Below are positions 1 to 8,270 of a stretch of DNA of 64,000 nt, one piece after another. The notes beneath the pieces were generated by a model that was given only the letters and a program-made list of their open reading frames with translations, was not told the origin of the DNA and did not search any database. How positions within the stretch are numbered: the first letter of the stretch is position 1; every line of letters starts with the position of its first letter. The position numbers and the translations under genes were made by a program. Origin of the DNA: Candidatus Gastranaerophilales bacterium. GTDB lineage: Bacteria; Cyanobacteriota; Vampirovibrionia; Gastranaerophilales; Gastranaerophilaceae. The stretch lies in contig CALUVM010000008.1 of NCBI GenBank assembly GCA_944324255.1, positions 1-64,000 of the forward strand, in the 5' to 3' direction.

Positions 1-673
1 GAACCTCAGCATTTTCTATACCAAGATCTGCAACAAAATATGCAAATGCATGACCTGCATTTTCCATAAATTTTGAATGGAATGCACCTGAAACTGCTAA
101 CGGAACAACCCTTCTTGCTCCGGCTTGAGTCAATAATTCACCAGCTTTAGCTACGGCTGCTTCGTCACCGGTTATAACAACCTGAGCCGGAGAATTGTAA
201 TTTGCTACATCAACATAACCAATATTTGATGCCTCTTTCAAAGCTTCTTCCAAACTTCCTTCAGGAGCATTTAAAATAGCTGCCATAGCTCCGCCCTTTG
301 TTTGTCCCATTAAGTCAGCACGTTTTTGAATAGCTCTTAATGTTGTTTCTAAATCCATAACTCCGGAAGCATACATTGCACAATATTCACCTAAACTGTG
401 ACCCGCTGTACAATATGGTGTAATATCAATTTGGGATTTCAAAGCTTCTAATGCTGCAATTGACATTGTAACAATTGAAGGCTGAGTGTTAATTGTTTGT
501 TTCAAATCCTCATCCGGACCTTCAAAACATAATTTCGTAATACTTTTTCCTAAAACTTTATCAGCCGTATCAAAAACTTTTTTTGCAGCTTCAAAGTTTT
601 CATACAAGTCTTTCCCCATTCCTACAGACTGTGAACCCTGACCCGGAAAAATAAATGCAATCTTTTTTGTCAT
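1..673 (-). CDS. fabD: Malonyl-CoA:ACP transacylase (FabD), 3' end cut off by the window edge
   Basis: Transfers malonyl from CoA to acyl carrier protein for fatty-acid synthesis in the cytoplasm. Reading leftwards from an ATG at 671-673, the protein begins MTKKIAFIFPGQGSQ, the FabD N-terminal oxyanion motif, and contains GHSLGE (nucleophile Ser) near residue 95. A later segment reads VSGAFHS, with the second active-site His. About 224 residues are present of the usual 290-310; the C-terminus lies outside the window. A purine-rich AGGGAG sits about 7 bases before the start. Other fab genes are probably beyond the left edge. Very confident in the family. Confidence 0.95.
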   Translation of the reverse strand, partial: MTKKIAFIFPGQGSQSVGMGKDLYENFEAAKKVFDTADKVLGKSITKLCFEGPDEDLKQTINTQPSIVTMSIAALEALKSQIDITPYCTAGHSLGEYCAMYASGVMDLETTLRAIQKRADLMGQTKGGAMAAILNAPEGSLEEALKEASNIGYVDVANYNSPAQVVITGDEAAVAKAGELLTQAGARRVVPLAVSGAFHSKFMENAGHAFAYFVADLGIENAEV

Positions 674-764
674 ACTATTACTCCCTAAGTATTAAAATAT
701 CTCTCTGATAATAGAAATTATACAATAAACAAAATAAAAACTTATTTTAAATATCCAAAGCAAT

Positions 765-911
765 GTAGGGTGGGTAAAGTTGCATTAAAATGTGGAAATA
801 TACATTTGTCTATGTATAACGTACCCACCAAAATCAAAATTAAAAACGGCGGGTACGCAATCCTAAACATAAGTTATAATCACCCATATGAAGAGGCTTT
901 ACCCACCCTAC
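765..911. repeat. 147-bp foldback element, copy 1
   Basis: The ends are a perfect 15-base inverted repeat: GTAGGGTGGGTAAAG at 765-779 and its complement at 897-911. A second inverted pair lies inside (ACGTACCCACC near 820 and GGCGGGTACGC near 848). The transcript could therefore fold into a long branched hairpin. No open reading frame is evident. It resembles a MITE or REP-type intergenic element. Copy 2 follows after 11 bases. Confidence 0.85.
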
Positions 912-922
912 GGACTAGCAAT

Positions 923-1069
923 GTAGGGTGGGTAAAGTTGTATTAAAATGTGGAAATATACATTTGTCTATGCATAACGTACCCACCAAAATCAAAATCA
1001 AAAACGGTGGGTACGCAATACCAAACATAAGTTACAATCACCCATTTGAAGAGGCTTTACCCACCCTAC
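923..1069. repeat. 147-bp foldback element, copy 2
   Basis: This copy has the same length and the same 15-base terminal inverted repeats (923-937 and 1055-1069) as the copy at 765-911, with only scattered substitutions. Both copies are preceded by AGCAAT, so the tandem unit is 158 bases. The differences between copies include compensatory-looking changes in the inner arm (GGCGGGTACGC to GGTGGGTACGC), which may reflect selection for folding. Together the copies fill most of the 500-base gap between fabD and the tRNA gene. Confidence 0.85.
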
Positions 1070-1162
1070 TGTAAAGACAGTTGGTTTGATTATTCTTGGA
1101 TACTGTGTGTTGTGGTATACTTCAAGAACCCCCAACCTCCGAACTCCGGACTTGAAAATATA

Positions 1163-1202
1163 TTAAGGGGGCTTTGAGTATTTATACTCAAAGCCCCCTT
1201 AA
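1163..1202 (-). terminator. Long perfect hairpin downstream of tRNA-Ser
   Basis: A 19-bp perfect inverted repeat (1163-1181 with 1184-1202) lies 3 bases beyond the 3' end of the tRNA on the minus strand. The minus-strand sequence after the hairpin is U-containing (TATATTTTC) but not a clean U run. It probably ends the tRNA transcript. It could also be another foldback repeat. Confidence 0.6.
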
Positions 1203-1205
1203 TCC

Positions 1206-1294
1206 GGAGAAGGAGGGATTCGAACCCTCGGTGCAGGTTGCCCCACACAACACCTTAGCAGGGTGCCGCCTTAAGCCTACTCGGCCACTTCTCC
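1206..1294 (-). tRNA. tRNA-Ser, anticodon GCT
   Basis: Read on the minus strand, the 89-base sequence begins GGAGAAG and ends CTTCTCC, forming the 7-bp acceptor stem. It has a D arm with GGCCGAG, anticodon loop CTGCTAA (anticodon GCT, reading AGC/AGU codons), a long class II variable arm and the T loop GGTTCGAATCC. The long variable arm fits serine. CCA is not encoded. Confidence 0.95.
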
Positions 1295-1381
1295 AGACGC
1301 TACTCAATCTTATCATAAACATCTTTATTTTTCAAAGTCTTTTTTAGTTGTATAATCTTCTTATCAAGGAGGGTATTTATT

Positions 1382-2155
1382 ATGGGTATTAAAATCGCAG
1401 ATAAAGAATTTTCATCCAGATTAATGATTGGCTCCGGCAAATACAGCTCATACGAGATTATGGAACAAGCCCTGAAAGCTTCCGGTGCCGATATTATTAC
1501 TGTAGCTATAAGAAGAGTAGATATGAAGGCTCCGGGGCACGAAAATATCCTCGAACATATTGATACATCTAAATACTGGATTCTTCCAAATACAGCAGGC
1601 TGTGCAACTGTCGATGAAGCATTGCGTGTAGCACGACTTTCCCGTGCAATGGGTATTAATAACTGGATTAAGCTCGAGGTTATTCCTGACCCTAAATACC
1701 TCATGCCGGATCCTATCGCAACTCTTGAAGCTGCTAAAATCTTAATTGACGAAGGGTTTGTTGTCCTTCCTTACATAAATCCGGATCCTGTATTGGCTAA
1801 AAGACTTGAAGAGATAGGCTGTGCAACTGTCATGCCGCTAGCTTCTCCTATCGGTACAGGTCAAGGGGTTAAAACTCTTGAAAATATTAAAATAATTATT
1901 GAACAAGCTCAAGTTCCTGTTGTTGTTGATGCAGGACTCGGAGTCCCTTCCGAAGCCTCTCTTGTAATGGAACAAGGGGCTGACTTCTGCCTTGTTAATA
2001 CTGCAATTGCTCAAGCTCAAGACCCTGTTAAAATGGCAGAAGCTTTCAAACTCGGGGTTCAGGCAGGACGTGCTGCCTATGAAGCTGGAAGAATCCCCGT
2101 AAAAGCTTTTGCAAGCGCATCTTCTCCGCTGGTTAATATTGTAGGTAAGAATTAA
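1382..2155 (+). CDS. thiG: Thiazole synthase (ThiG)
   Basis: Builds the thiazole phosphate ring of thiamine from deoxyxylulose 5-phosphate, dehydroglycine and ThiS thiocarboxylate, in the cytoplasm. The 257 residues match the family along their length: GSGKY near residue 18, a conserved Lys in WIKLEV that forms the imine with substrate, [18 protein letters not shown] and the C-terminal SASSP. An AAGGAGGG ribosome site lies 7 bases before the ATG. No other thi gene lies nearby and I see no TPP riboswitch in the 85 bases upstream. The partners ThiS, ThiF and ThiH must be elsewhere. Confidence 0.96.
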   Translation: MGIKIADKEFSSRLMIGSGKYSSYEIMEQALKASGADIITVAIRRVDMKAPGHENILEHIDTSKYWILPNTAGCATVDEALRVARLSRAMGINNWIKLEVIPDPKYLMPDPIATLEAAKILIDEGFVVLPYINPDPVLAKRLEEIGCATVMPLASPIGTGQGVKTLENIKIIIEQAQVPVVVDAGLGVPSEASLVMEQGADFCLVNTAIAQAQDPVKMAEAFKLGVQAGRAAYEAGRIPVKAFASASSPLVNIVGKN

Positions 2156-2171
2156 TAATATTAAATACAGC

Positions 2172-2209
2172 AACGGCGGCGGGTTTTGATGCCAAAACCC
2201 GCCGCCGTT
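2172..2209. terminator. GC-rich hairpin after thiG
   Basis: A 17-bp perfect stem (2172-2188 with 2193-2209) with an ATGC loop starts 16 bases after the thiG stop codon. There is no U run on the plus side. The position makes it the likely end of the thiG transcript, but it could be a dispersed hairpin element. Confidence 0.6.
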
Positions 2210-2246
2210 CATACTCTCAGCCATCTTACTTAATCGTCAGTCCCCA

Positions 2247-2456
2247 TTACTTCACGGCTTGCAGTTTTACTTCTACTCCGGATTCATTATTTACCGTAAC
2301 TGCATTTGAAATTGCCATGGCTCTTCGTTTTTTGGCTCCTCTTAATATAAATTCAACGCCACTGAATGTATTATTTGTGGGGTTCGCAATCTTTTTTAAC
2401 ATATCCTGCTTAATCCTTTCTGGTAAATGTATCTTCCGTAATATACTTATCGGCAT
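2247..2456 (-). CDS. Small hypothetical protein
   Basis: An open frame of 69 codons starting with ATG, between thiG and rsmI and in the same direction as rsmI. The predicted protein is basic (MPISILRKIH at the start, RGAKKRRAM in the middle). It shows no signal peptide, membrane segment or motif I recognise. The upstream bases are an A run without a clear Shine-Dalgarno sequence. It could be a spurious frame or the remnant of a longer gene. Confidence 0.35.
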   Translation of the reverse strand: MPISILRKIHLPERIKQDMLKKIANPTNNTFSGVEFILRGAKKRRAMAISNAVTVNNESGVEVKLQAVK

Positions 2457-2501
2457 TTTTTTTTAAAACTTTAGGATTTTTACAGAAATGTTTACAAAGA
2501 T

Positions 2502-3314
2502 TTACAAATCTAAACTCTTTTTATAAATTTCATTCTTATTAAGCCCGTAAAGAGTGGATAAGATAATAGAAATCTCTTTATCTTTAAATCCTCTGGACTT
2601 CAATTCTTGTATTTTATGTATAACTTGAGTATCTTCACAGGATTGCTCTGCATAAATCATACAGACAATTTCCCCCTTAATTCCGGATTTAAAATACTCA
2701 ATAATTTCACTAACCGAACCTGTTTTGACTTCTTCAAAAAGCTTGGAAAGTTCTCTTCCCAGAGAAATTACAGCATTTGCTCTTACGGACTTAATAATTT
2801 CTAAGGTTTTAAGTATTCTCTCCGGCGAATCATAGAATACAAGATTGCTGTTTGAATACTTAACGACAAGCTCTTTAATCTGTTTTTCGGTTCTGGGGAT
2901 AAATCCTATAAACGTAAATTCCTCACCATCTCTGGGAATTTGCGAAAGAAAAGTTGTAACAGCACAAGCACCGGGTAGTGATGTGAAAGTTATATTGTTT
3001 TTTATAAGTTCTTTTATCATAACTCCGCCCGGATCACAAATCATCGGGGTTCCGGCATCGGATACAAGGGCGATTCTTTTTCCGTCTTTTAACTCTCTTA
3101 AAAAGAATTCAACCCGCTCCCGTTCGTTATACTTATGATAAGAAATACATTTTGTTCTTATATCGTAATGATAAAGGAGCTTTTGTGTAACTCTTGTATC
3201 TTCACACGCAATTAAATCAACTTCTTTAAGCACTTCTATTGCTCTGAAAGTTACATCCTGAATATTCCCGATAGGGGTTGGAACTATGTAGAAATCGTAT
3301 TTTCTCTGTGACAT
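2502..3314 (-). CDS. rsmI: 16S rRNA (cytidine1402-2'-O)-methyltransferase (RsmI)
   Basis: Methylates the ribose of C1402 in the ribosomal P site using S-adenosylmethionine. The 270 residues show the family signature in order: YIVPTPIGN at residues 9-17, IACEDTR near 36, the SAM-loop segment LVSDAGTP near 83, and LPGACAVTT near 112, followed by the C-terminal RsmI domain. Length is normal (about 270-290). It stands alone between a small hypothetical frame and the divergently transcribed flagellin gene. Confidence 0.95.
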   Translation of the reverse strand: MSQRKYDFYIVPTPIGNIQDVTFRAIEVLKEVDLIACEDTRVTQKLLYHYDIRTKCISYHKYNERERVEFFLRELKDGKRIALVSDAGTPMICDPGGVMIKELIKNNITFTSLPGACAVTTFLSQIPRDGEEFTFIGFIPRTEKQIKELVVKYSNSNLVFYDSPERILKTLEIIKSVRANAVISLGRELSKLFEEVKTGSVSEIIEYFKSGIKGEIVCMIYAEQSCEDTQVIHKIQELKSRGFKDKEISIILSTLYGLNKNEIYKKSLDL

Positions 3315-3365
3315 AGCTAAATTATATCAGAAAAAATGTTGGGGTAGAAACCACCAACCTGCATT

Positions 3366-3381
3366 CTTAGTCACTCAGTCA
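3366..3381. repeat. 16-base dispersed sequence, copy near flagellin 1
   Basis: CTTAGTCACTCAGTCA at 3366-3381 is the exact reverse complement of 30099-30114, just downstream of the second flagellin gene. A related GAGTGAC string, in a similar GTGAGTAGTGA context, occurs near 56850-56900. It is probably an intergenic repeat family. Confidence 0.5.
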
Positions 3382-3530
3382 CCGGTTATACCCTAAGGAG
3401 AGAATGTACGTTAATTTTGCGATTCTTCGGCTAAAGCTGCAGAATGGCGGATTTTAAACCTCTATTTACTATATAGGTCTCTCTTTTTTACAACTATAAT
3501 ATGTAAAATTTTGTAAAAAAATAAAGAAAA

Positions 3531-3772
3531 AGTGTTATTGAATTGTCAAAATGTGGCATATATAATATATAAGGATATGTTATATAATGTTGTTGACATT
3601 GAAGACACGCAGAATAAATATTAGCAGGGGTGTGTATAGCTGCATGCCTTTTGTAGCAAGGTTTTTGCCTTTCGGGGGGGGGGGTAGGAGCCTCTAATAG
3701 TAATAGTTTTAAGCGTTTTGCGAATTGCTCCGGTCAAAGCAGCGTGTACTCTCAACTTGTAAGGGGGTACGC
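3531..3772 (+). promoter_or_regulatory. Flagellin 1 leader with 11-base G tract
   Basis: This leader aligns with the region upstream of the second flagellin (27881 onwards). Both begin AGTGTTATT, then have AAAATGTGG with an A or C and ATATA, then GGATATGT at the same spacing. About 142 bases later both have TTTTGCC, two or three bases, C, and a G tract (11 G here at 3674-3684), then a GCCT. The ribosome site AAGGGGG is at 3761-3767. No sigma-28 consensus fits cleanly. The 3315-3530 part of the gap has only the dispersed 16-mer and a weak hairpin near 3420-3450. Confidence 0.7.
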
Positions 3773-6700
3773 ATGATTACTCTGGGTACTGATGTTGCGG
3801 ATTTAATCCTCCAGCGCACATTGTATGATAATACCCTTGGACTAAACTCGGCAATTGAGCGTATGACAAGCGGGTACAAAGTTAATCATGCTAAAGATAA
3901 TGCTGCAGGTTATTCCATAATTACAAATTTAAATACAAAAATATCTTCAATGCTTCAAGTTCAGCAAAATGCTTCAGACGGACTTTCTATGCTGCAAACT
4001 GCAGAAGGCGGGCTGGAGCTTATAGAAGAATTGCTGCAAAGGTTAAGAAAACTTGCAATGCAGGCATCTGACGGAAGCTATGATACTCAATCCCGTGATG
4101 CAATGCAGGCGGAAGCTGATGAGATAATTGAACAAATTGCTCAAATCCGTGACAGTATAGAATTTAACGGAATGAATCTTTATGAAATTCCTGCGGAGGG
4201 AGCTTCTTCCGTGGCTTCGGCTGCAAATAAAGCAATTAATCGTCTTGCAAGAGCTGCAAAAACAAGCACTAATACAATATCATATGACATATATCCATCT
4301 GTTGCTCCGGCTGTACAAACTTCAGAAGCAGAATTATCAACTGATGAAGTCCCATCAATACGAGCAGCCGATATTGAAGGGGCAGAGTCTTTTGCCTCAA
4401 ACGAAACCAAAACTATTGTAATAGACGGAGTTGAATATACAATCAAAAACCGTCAAGCTATTACATCTGATTTATCTTACACAAAAGACAATACAACAGG
4501 GGAGATTACCTTTATCGGTAATTATTTTGAAATCAGAGGTCAAACTGATGCTGCGCATAATATTGTAATCCAGGGAGTTTATAACTATGTTTACGGTGGT
4601 GATTTGGATGACAAAATTGAAACATTCAACAGCTCCAGTGTTTATAATAGATTTTATGGCGGGAAAGGGAATGATACATTGACGGCAAAAGCCAGCAGTA
4701 CATATCTTTATGGAGAAGACGGTAATGATATCCTGAATATAGAAGCTGATGCTTCTTTCCCGAGAGCATTTGGCGGTGCAGGAGATGATACTTTTAATAT
4801 TTATATAAATTCTAATCCTCATTTTCCGATAGAAGGTAATGACGGGGATGATATATTCAATCTTTACGGCTCAAATCCGTCAAGTATGACAATAGACGGC
4901 GGAGCAGGAATAAATACTGTTACGGGAAACAGAGGCACGGCGACTTTAATAAATGTTGTAGGCGCTAATGCAGGAACGGTAGATCTGGTAAGCGGCGTAG
5001 AGCAGACTATTAATATAGGAGGTATAGATTATACGGTTTCGACCAAATCGGCTACCGGACAATTAGTATACAAAATTAATAATTCAGGACAGATTGAATT
5101 CTCCAGGCAATCAGGAAGTATTGTAGTCAAAGGTGATGAAAATAAGAAACACAATGTAAAACTAAATGACGGTATTATTTTTTATGGCGGAAATATGGGT
5201 GATACTATTAATGCAGAGGGTAACGGAGATACTGCTATATATTGCGGAAGCGGTAATAATAAAATCACCTCAAGATATTCATATATTTACTGCGGGGCAG
5301 GTAATAACGAGATTACTGCTACATACTATAATTCAATTTATTCCGGAACCGGTGTAAATAACGTAATTTTGACACAGTACGGTAACTATGTAGAGGGGGG
5401 AAACGGTACATTAAATGTAACGGTTAAAGGTAGTCAAAATACTCTTTATGCCGAAGGCGGAAATAATTCCGTTACTTTAAATAATAATAACTATAACTTG
5501 ATTTACGGGTTCGGAGATGCTGACAATGCTCAGGGGGTAAAGCTTGCTCCGAGCGGAACTCAAACAGTCGATATTGACGGAGTGAGTTATGAAGTTCAAA
5601 ACAGAATATCATCACATTCAACGGCAATGTTGTATTCTAAAAATCCTGTTACAGGGGAGTTAACCCTTGGAGGCAGATATATTACAATATACGGGCAGAA
5701 AGATGTTAAGCATAATGTTAATGTTATCGGTTTTGTAGCGTATTTTTACGGCGGAGATTTAGATGATACAATTACTTTGAATGCAATTTCTTCTTATATC
5801 TATGGTGAAGGCGGAAATGATACAATTGTTGGCGTATATGGCGATAATATACATGGCGGTGACGGGGATGATATATTAACAGGAACCAGTATCTACGGAG
5901 ATGCAGGCAATGATATAATAACAGTAAACAAAGCCGGAGGTACAGTAAACGGCGGTACTGGAGATGATACGTATAATATAGATTATAAAGCCAATATCTC
6001 AGACGACGGCGGGAATAATATCTATAATATTAATACTGATAATGCAAGCATTTCTGGCGGCTCCGGAAATGATACATTTTACGTAACGGGAAATAACAAT
6101 ACCATATTCGGCGGCGGAGGGGATGACTATTTTGTTGTAGATGGTGATAACAACCAGATAGACGGGGGAACCGGTAATAACTACTACATCATAAACGGCT
6201 CGGGTACAAGTTTTTCAAATGTCAGCCGTGACCCTAATACCGGCGGAATCTCTTTTACTTATTCGGGTGAAGTCAAAACATTTACTCTTAATGGTAAAAC
6301 ATATACAGTTACAAATAACCTATCAGGCTCAAATATGCTTCAGTACTCGCTTAATCCGAATACAGGAGTAATTACTCTTAATGGTTCAAATTTCAAAATT
6401 GACTCTGCGCTGGATGAAAGTGCAATTCTTAACCTCCGTGGCGACAATAATATTGTAAATGGCAGTAATTTAGATGACCGTATCACCGTTGAACAGGGCT
6501 CAAACAATATTATTAACGGGCTTTCAGGTGATGACAGTTTAACTATGAATAGTGCCAATAACTCAATAAACGGTGATGACGGAAATGATACAATAACTTT
6601 GAACACTTCTACCAATCTTTCTGTAACCGCAGGTACCGGCAATGATATTTTGAATATAAATTCCGATAACAATACTAATATTGATGCCGGCGGGGGAAAT

Positions 6701-7762
6701 AACAGAATTACTGTTTCGGGGGTGCAAAATAACATTACGGCTGACAACGGAAACAATACTATTACTGTAAATAAAGACTCAAATACAGTTACAGCAGGTG
6801 ACGGCAATAACCGTTTTGTTATAACCGGTTCATCTAACGTAATCACTGCCGGAGGCGGCGCAAACAGTATTGGTATTCAAGGAGATAACAATAATTTAAC
6901 TGCTCAAAATGCAGCAGGTACGATTAATATATACGGAAACTCTAACACTGTAACTAACACCCGTGGTGAAAACGAAGTTGTAGTTAAAGGTAACGGAAAT
7001 AATTACACAACAATGCTCGGCGATAAAGATATTACCGTAAACGGTGATAATAATGAGCTTTTAACAGGCTCCGGCAATGATAAAATTGAGATTAAGGGTG
7101 ACGGGAATATTGCAGAATCAGTATCCGGTGAAAATGAATTCAGTGTACGCGGGGACGGAAACACAATTCAAGGCGGTTCAGATGTCGATAATATTACTAT
7201 TAACGGTAATAACAATTCTGCTTCGGGCGGTGATTCCAGTGATTCGTTCATGATTTCCGCAGGGCGGGGAAATATTGTTGATGGCGAAACAGGTGAACGT
7301 AACACAATTATCAATAACGGCACCGGAACGGTTTTCTCTAATGCTGTAGATATTACGCCAAGACCGTTTGAAGTTAATATCAAAGTAGATATCGGCTCCG
7401 GTGATAATAAATTTATTCATACACAAATAAGCTTTAATCTGTTTGATTTCAGTGTTGATTTTTCTTCTCAGGAAAGTGCACGGGAAAGCCTTGAAGATAT
7501 TGACTCGCTTCTGGAAAACATCCAAAGCCAGATTTTGAACATCGGAACAACTATCAACCGGCTTGAGAATGTTCTTGAGGCACAAACTTTGAAGATTGAT
7601 AACTTAATATCAACCCGTTCGACTATGCGTGATGCAGATATTGCCGAGGAGTCATCAAGTTTTATTAAATATCAGATATTGCAGCAGGCAAGTGCGGTAT
7701 TAATGGAATCTTCCAGAAACCTGCGCTACGAAAATGTTATCGGGCTGTTGTCACAATTGTAG
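3773..7762 (+). CDS. fliC: Giant flagellin with RTX-like repeat insert
   Basis: A flagellar filament subunit of 1329 residues; typical flagellins have 270-550. Residues 1-135 are the D0/D1 core (AIERMTSGYKVNHAKDNAAG, then LQRLRKLAMQ, the TLR5-type segment). The last 95 residues are the C-terminal D1/D0 core (STRSTMRDADIAEE, QILQQASAVLM). Between them, from about residue 213 to 1230, are four modules. Each opens with a linker of the form I-x-G-x-x-Y-T-V and is followed by glycine/aspartate nonapeptides such as GGKGNDTLT, GEDGNDILN and GGAGDDTFN, typical of calcium-binding beta-rolls. Late repeats degenerate to Asn-rich GDNN forms. I chose the ATG at 3773 over an earlier TTG because AAGGGGG precedes it and the flagellin core starts there. 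Transcribed alone. Confidence 0.93.
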   Translation: MITLGTDVADLILQRTLYDNTLGLNSAIERMTSGYKVNHAKDNAAGYSIITNLNTKISSMLQVQQNASDGLSMLQTAEGGLELIEELLQRLRKLAMQASDGSYDTQSRDAMQAEADEIIEQIAQIRDSIEFNGMNLYEIPAEGASSVASAANKAINRLARAAKTSTNTISYDIYPSVAPAVQTSEAELSTDEVPSIRAADIEGAESFASNETKTIVIDGVEYTIKNRQAITSDLSYTKDNTTGEITFIGNYFEIRGQTDAAHNIVIQGVYNYVYGGDLDDKIETFNSSSVYNRFYGGKGNDTLTAKASSTYLYGEDGNDILNIEADASFPRAFGGAGDDTFNIYINSNPHFPIEGNDGDDIFNLYGSNPSSMTIDGGAGINTVTGNRGTATLINVVGANAGTVDLVSGVEQTINIGGIDYTVSTKSATGQLVYKINNSGQIEFSRQSGSIVVKGDENKKHNVKLNDGIIFYGGNMGDTINAEGNGDTAIYCGSGNNKITSRYSYIYCGAGNNEITATYYNSIYSGTGVNNVILTQYGNYVEGGNGTLNVTVKGSQNTLYAEGGNNSVTLNNNNYNLIYGFGDADNAQGVKLAPSGTQTVDIDGVSYEVQNRISSHSTAMLYSKNPVTGELTLGGRYITIYGQKDVKHNVNVIGFVAYFYGGDLDDTITLNAISSYIYGEGGNDTIVGVYGDNIHGGDGDDILTGTSIYGDAGNDIITVNKAGGTVNGGTGDDTYNIDYKANISDDGGNNIYNINTDNASISGGSGNDTFYVTGNNNTIFGGGGDDYFVVDGDNNQIDGGTGNNYYIINGSGTSFSNVSRDPNTGGISFTYSGEVKTFTLNGKTYTVTNNLSGSNMLQYSLNPNTGVITLNGSNFKIDSALDESAILNLRGDNNIVNGSNLDDRITVEQGSNNIINGLSGDDSLTMNSANNSINGDDGNDTITLNTSTNLSVTAGTGNDILNINSDNNTNIDAGGGNNRITVSGVQNNITADNGNNTITVNKDSNTVTAGDGNNRFVITGSSNVITAGGGANSIGIQGDNNNLTAQNAAGTINIYGNSNTVTNTRGENEVVVKGNGNNYTTMLGDKDITVNGDNNELLTGSGNDKIEIKGDGNIAESVSGENEFSVRGDGNTIQGGSDVDNITINGNNNSASGGDSSDSFMISAGRGNIVDGETGERNTIINNGTGTVFSNAVDITPRPFEVNIKVDIGSGDNKFIHTQISFNLFDFSVDFSSQESARESLEDIDSLLENIQSQILNIGTTINRLENVLEAQTLKIDNLISTRSTMRDADIAEESSSFIKYQILQQASAVLMESSRNLRYENVIGLLSQL

Positions 7763-7823
7763 ATAATGACCGTTATGCTGGAGGTAGAGAGGTAACAAAG
7801 GACTAGCGGTGAAAGCTTACTCC

Positions 7824-8270
7824 TTATCCCTTCCAGCTGGTTTTATCAAGAAAGGTTCTTACGGCGCTTTCATAATCATCCGGTGTTTCGAGCGAAGTCT
7901 CGCCGTCCGGAGTTTTAACCTGATTTAAGAACTTTTCCCGTATCCGGTTATATAGACTCAAAATAAGGAATATAAGAAGAGAAGATAATGCTACGCATCC
8001 CATAGCAGCCAGAAATTTTTTGGCAATTTTTCTCCTGCTTATTGGCTGTTTAAATGTTTCAGGTGCAGCTTCCTGTGATTGGACAGCACTTTGTGTATTC
8101 TGTTCAACTACAGGTGCCGTCTGCTGCTCCGCAGGCACTGTTTGTTCAAGCTGTGTTTCTGTTTGCTGCGGCTGATTGAGGATATTTGAATAAATATCCT
8201 CAGCCATGACGCTTGCCGGCATTATTAAGCATAATGCCAATACTATAGAAAAAATCTTATTCTTCTGCAT
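7824..8270 (-). CDS. Hypothetical secreted or membrane-anchored protein
   Basis: 148 residues starting MQKNKIFS, with a signal peptide ending near SVMA-ED. A Gln/Thr/Pro/Glu-rich linker follows, then a membrane segment near residues 95-115 (ALSSLLIFLILSL) and a short polar tail. The start overlaps the end of the RNase E/G gene by 14 bases, so translation may be coupled. I do not recognise the family. An upstream in-frame start inside the RNase gene is possible, but only this one gives a clean signal peptide. Confidence 0.7.
   Translation of the reverse strand: MQKNKIFSIVLALCLIMPASVMAEDIYSNILNQPQQTETQLEQTVPAEQQTAPVVEQNTQSAVQSQEAAPETFKQPISRRKIAKKFLAAMGCVALSSLLIFLILSLYNRIREKFLNQVKTPDGETSLETPDDYESAVRTFLDKTSWKG

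Noticed and set aside
765-1069. CRISPR array
   Set aside because: Only two long units that are themselves inverted repeats, with no short regular spacers.
3531-3600. Sigma-28 flagellin promoter
   Set aside because: TAAA and a GATA-like element exist in one leader only, with the wrong spacing. The consensus is not met in both leaders.
3531-3772. Possible c-di-GMP (GEMM) riboswitch before the flagellin gene
   Set aside because: Some G-rich and CACGCA-like strings occur, but the conserved core and GAAA tetraloop arrangement could not be matched in either flagellin leader.
4180-7585. Several long minus-strand open frames inside the giant flagellin gene
   Set aside because: They lie opposite the repetitive coding region, lack ribosome sites and have repeat-derived composition. 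They are shadows of the flagellin frame.
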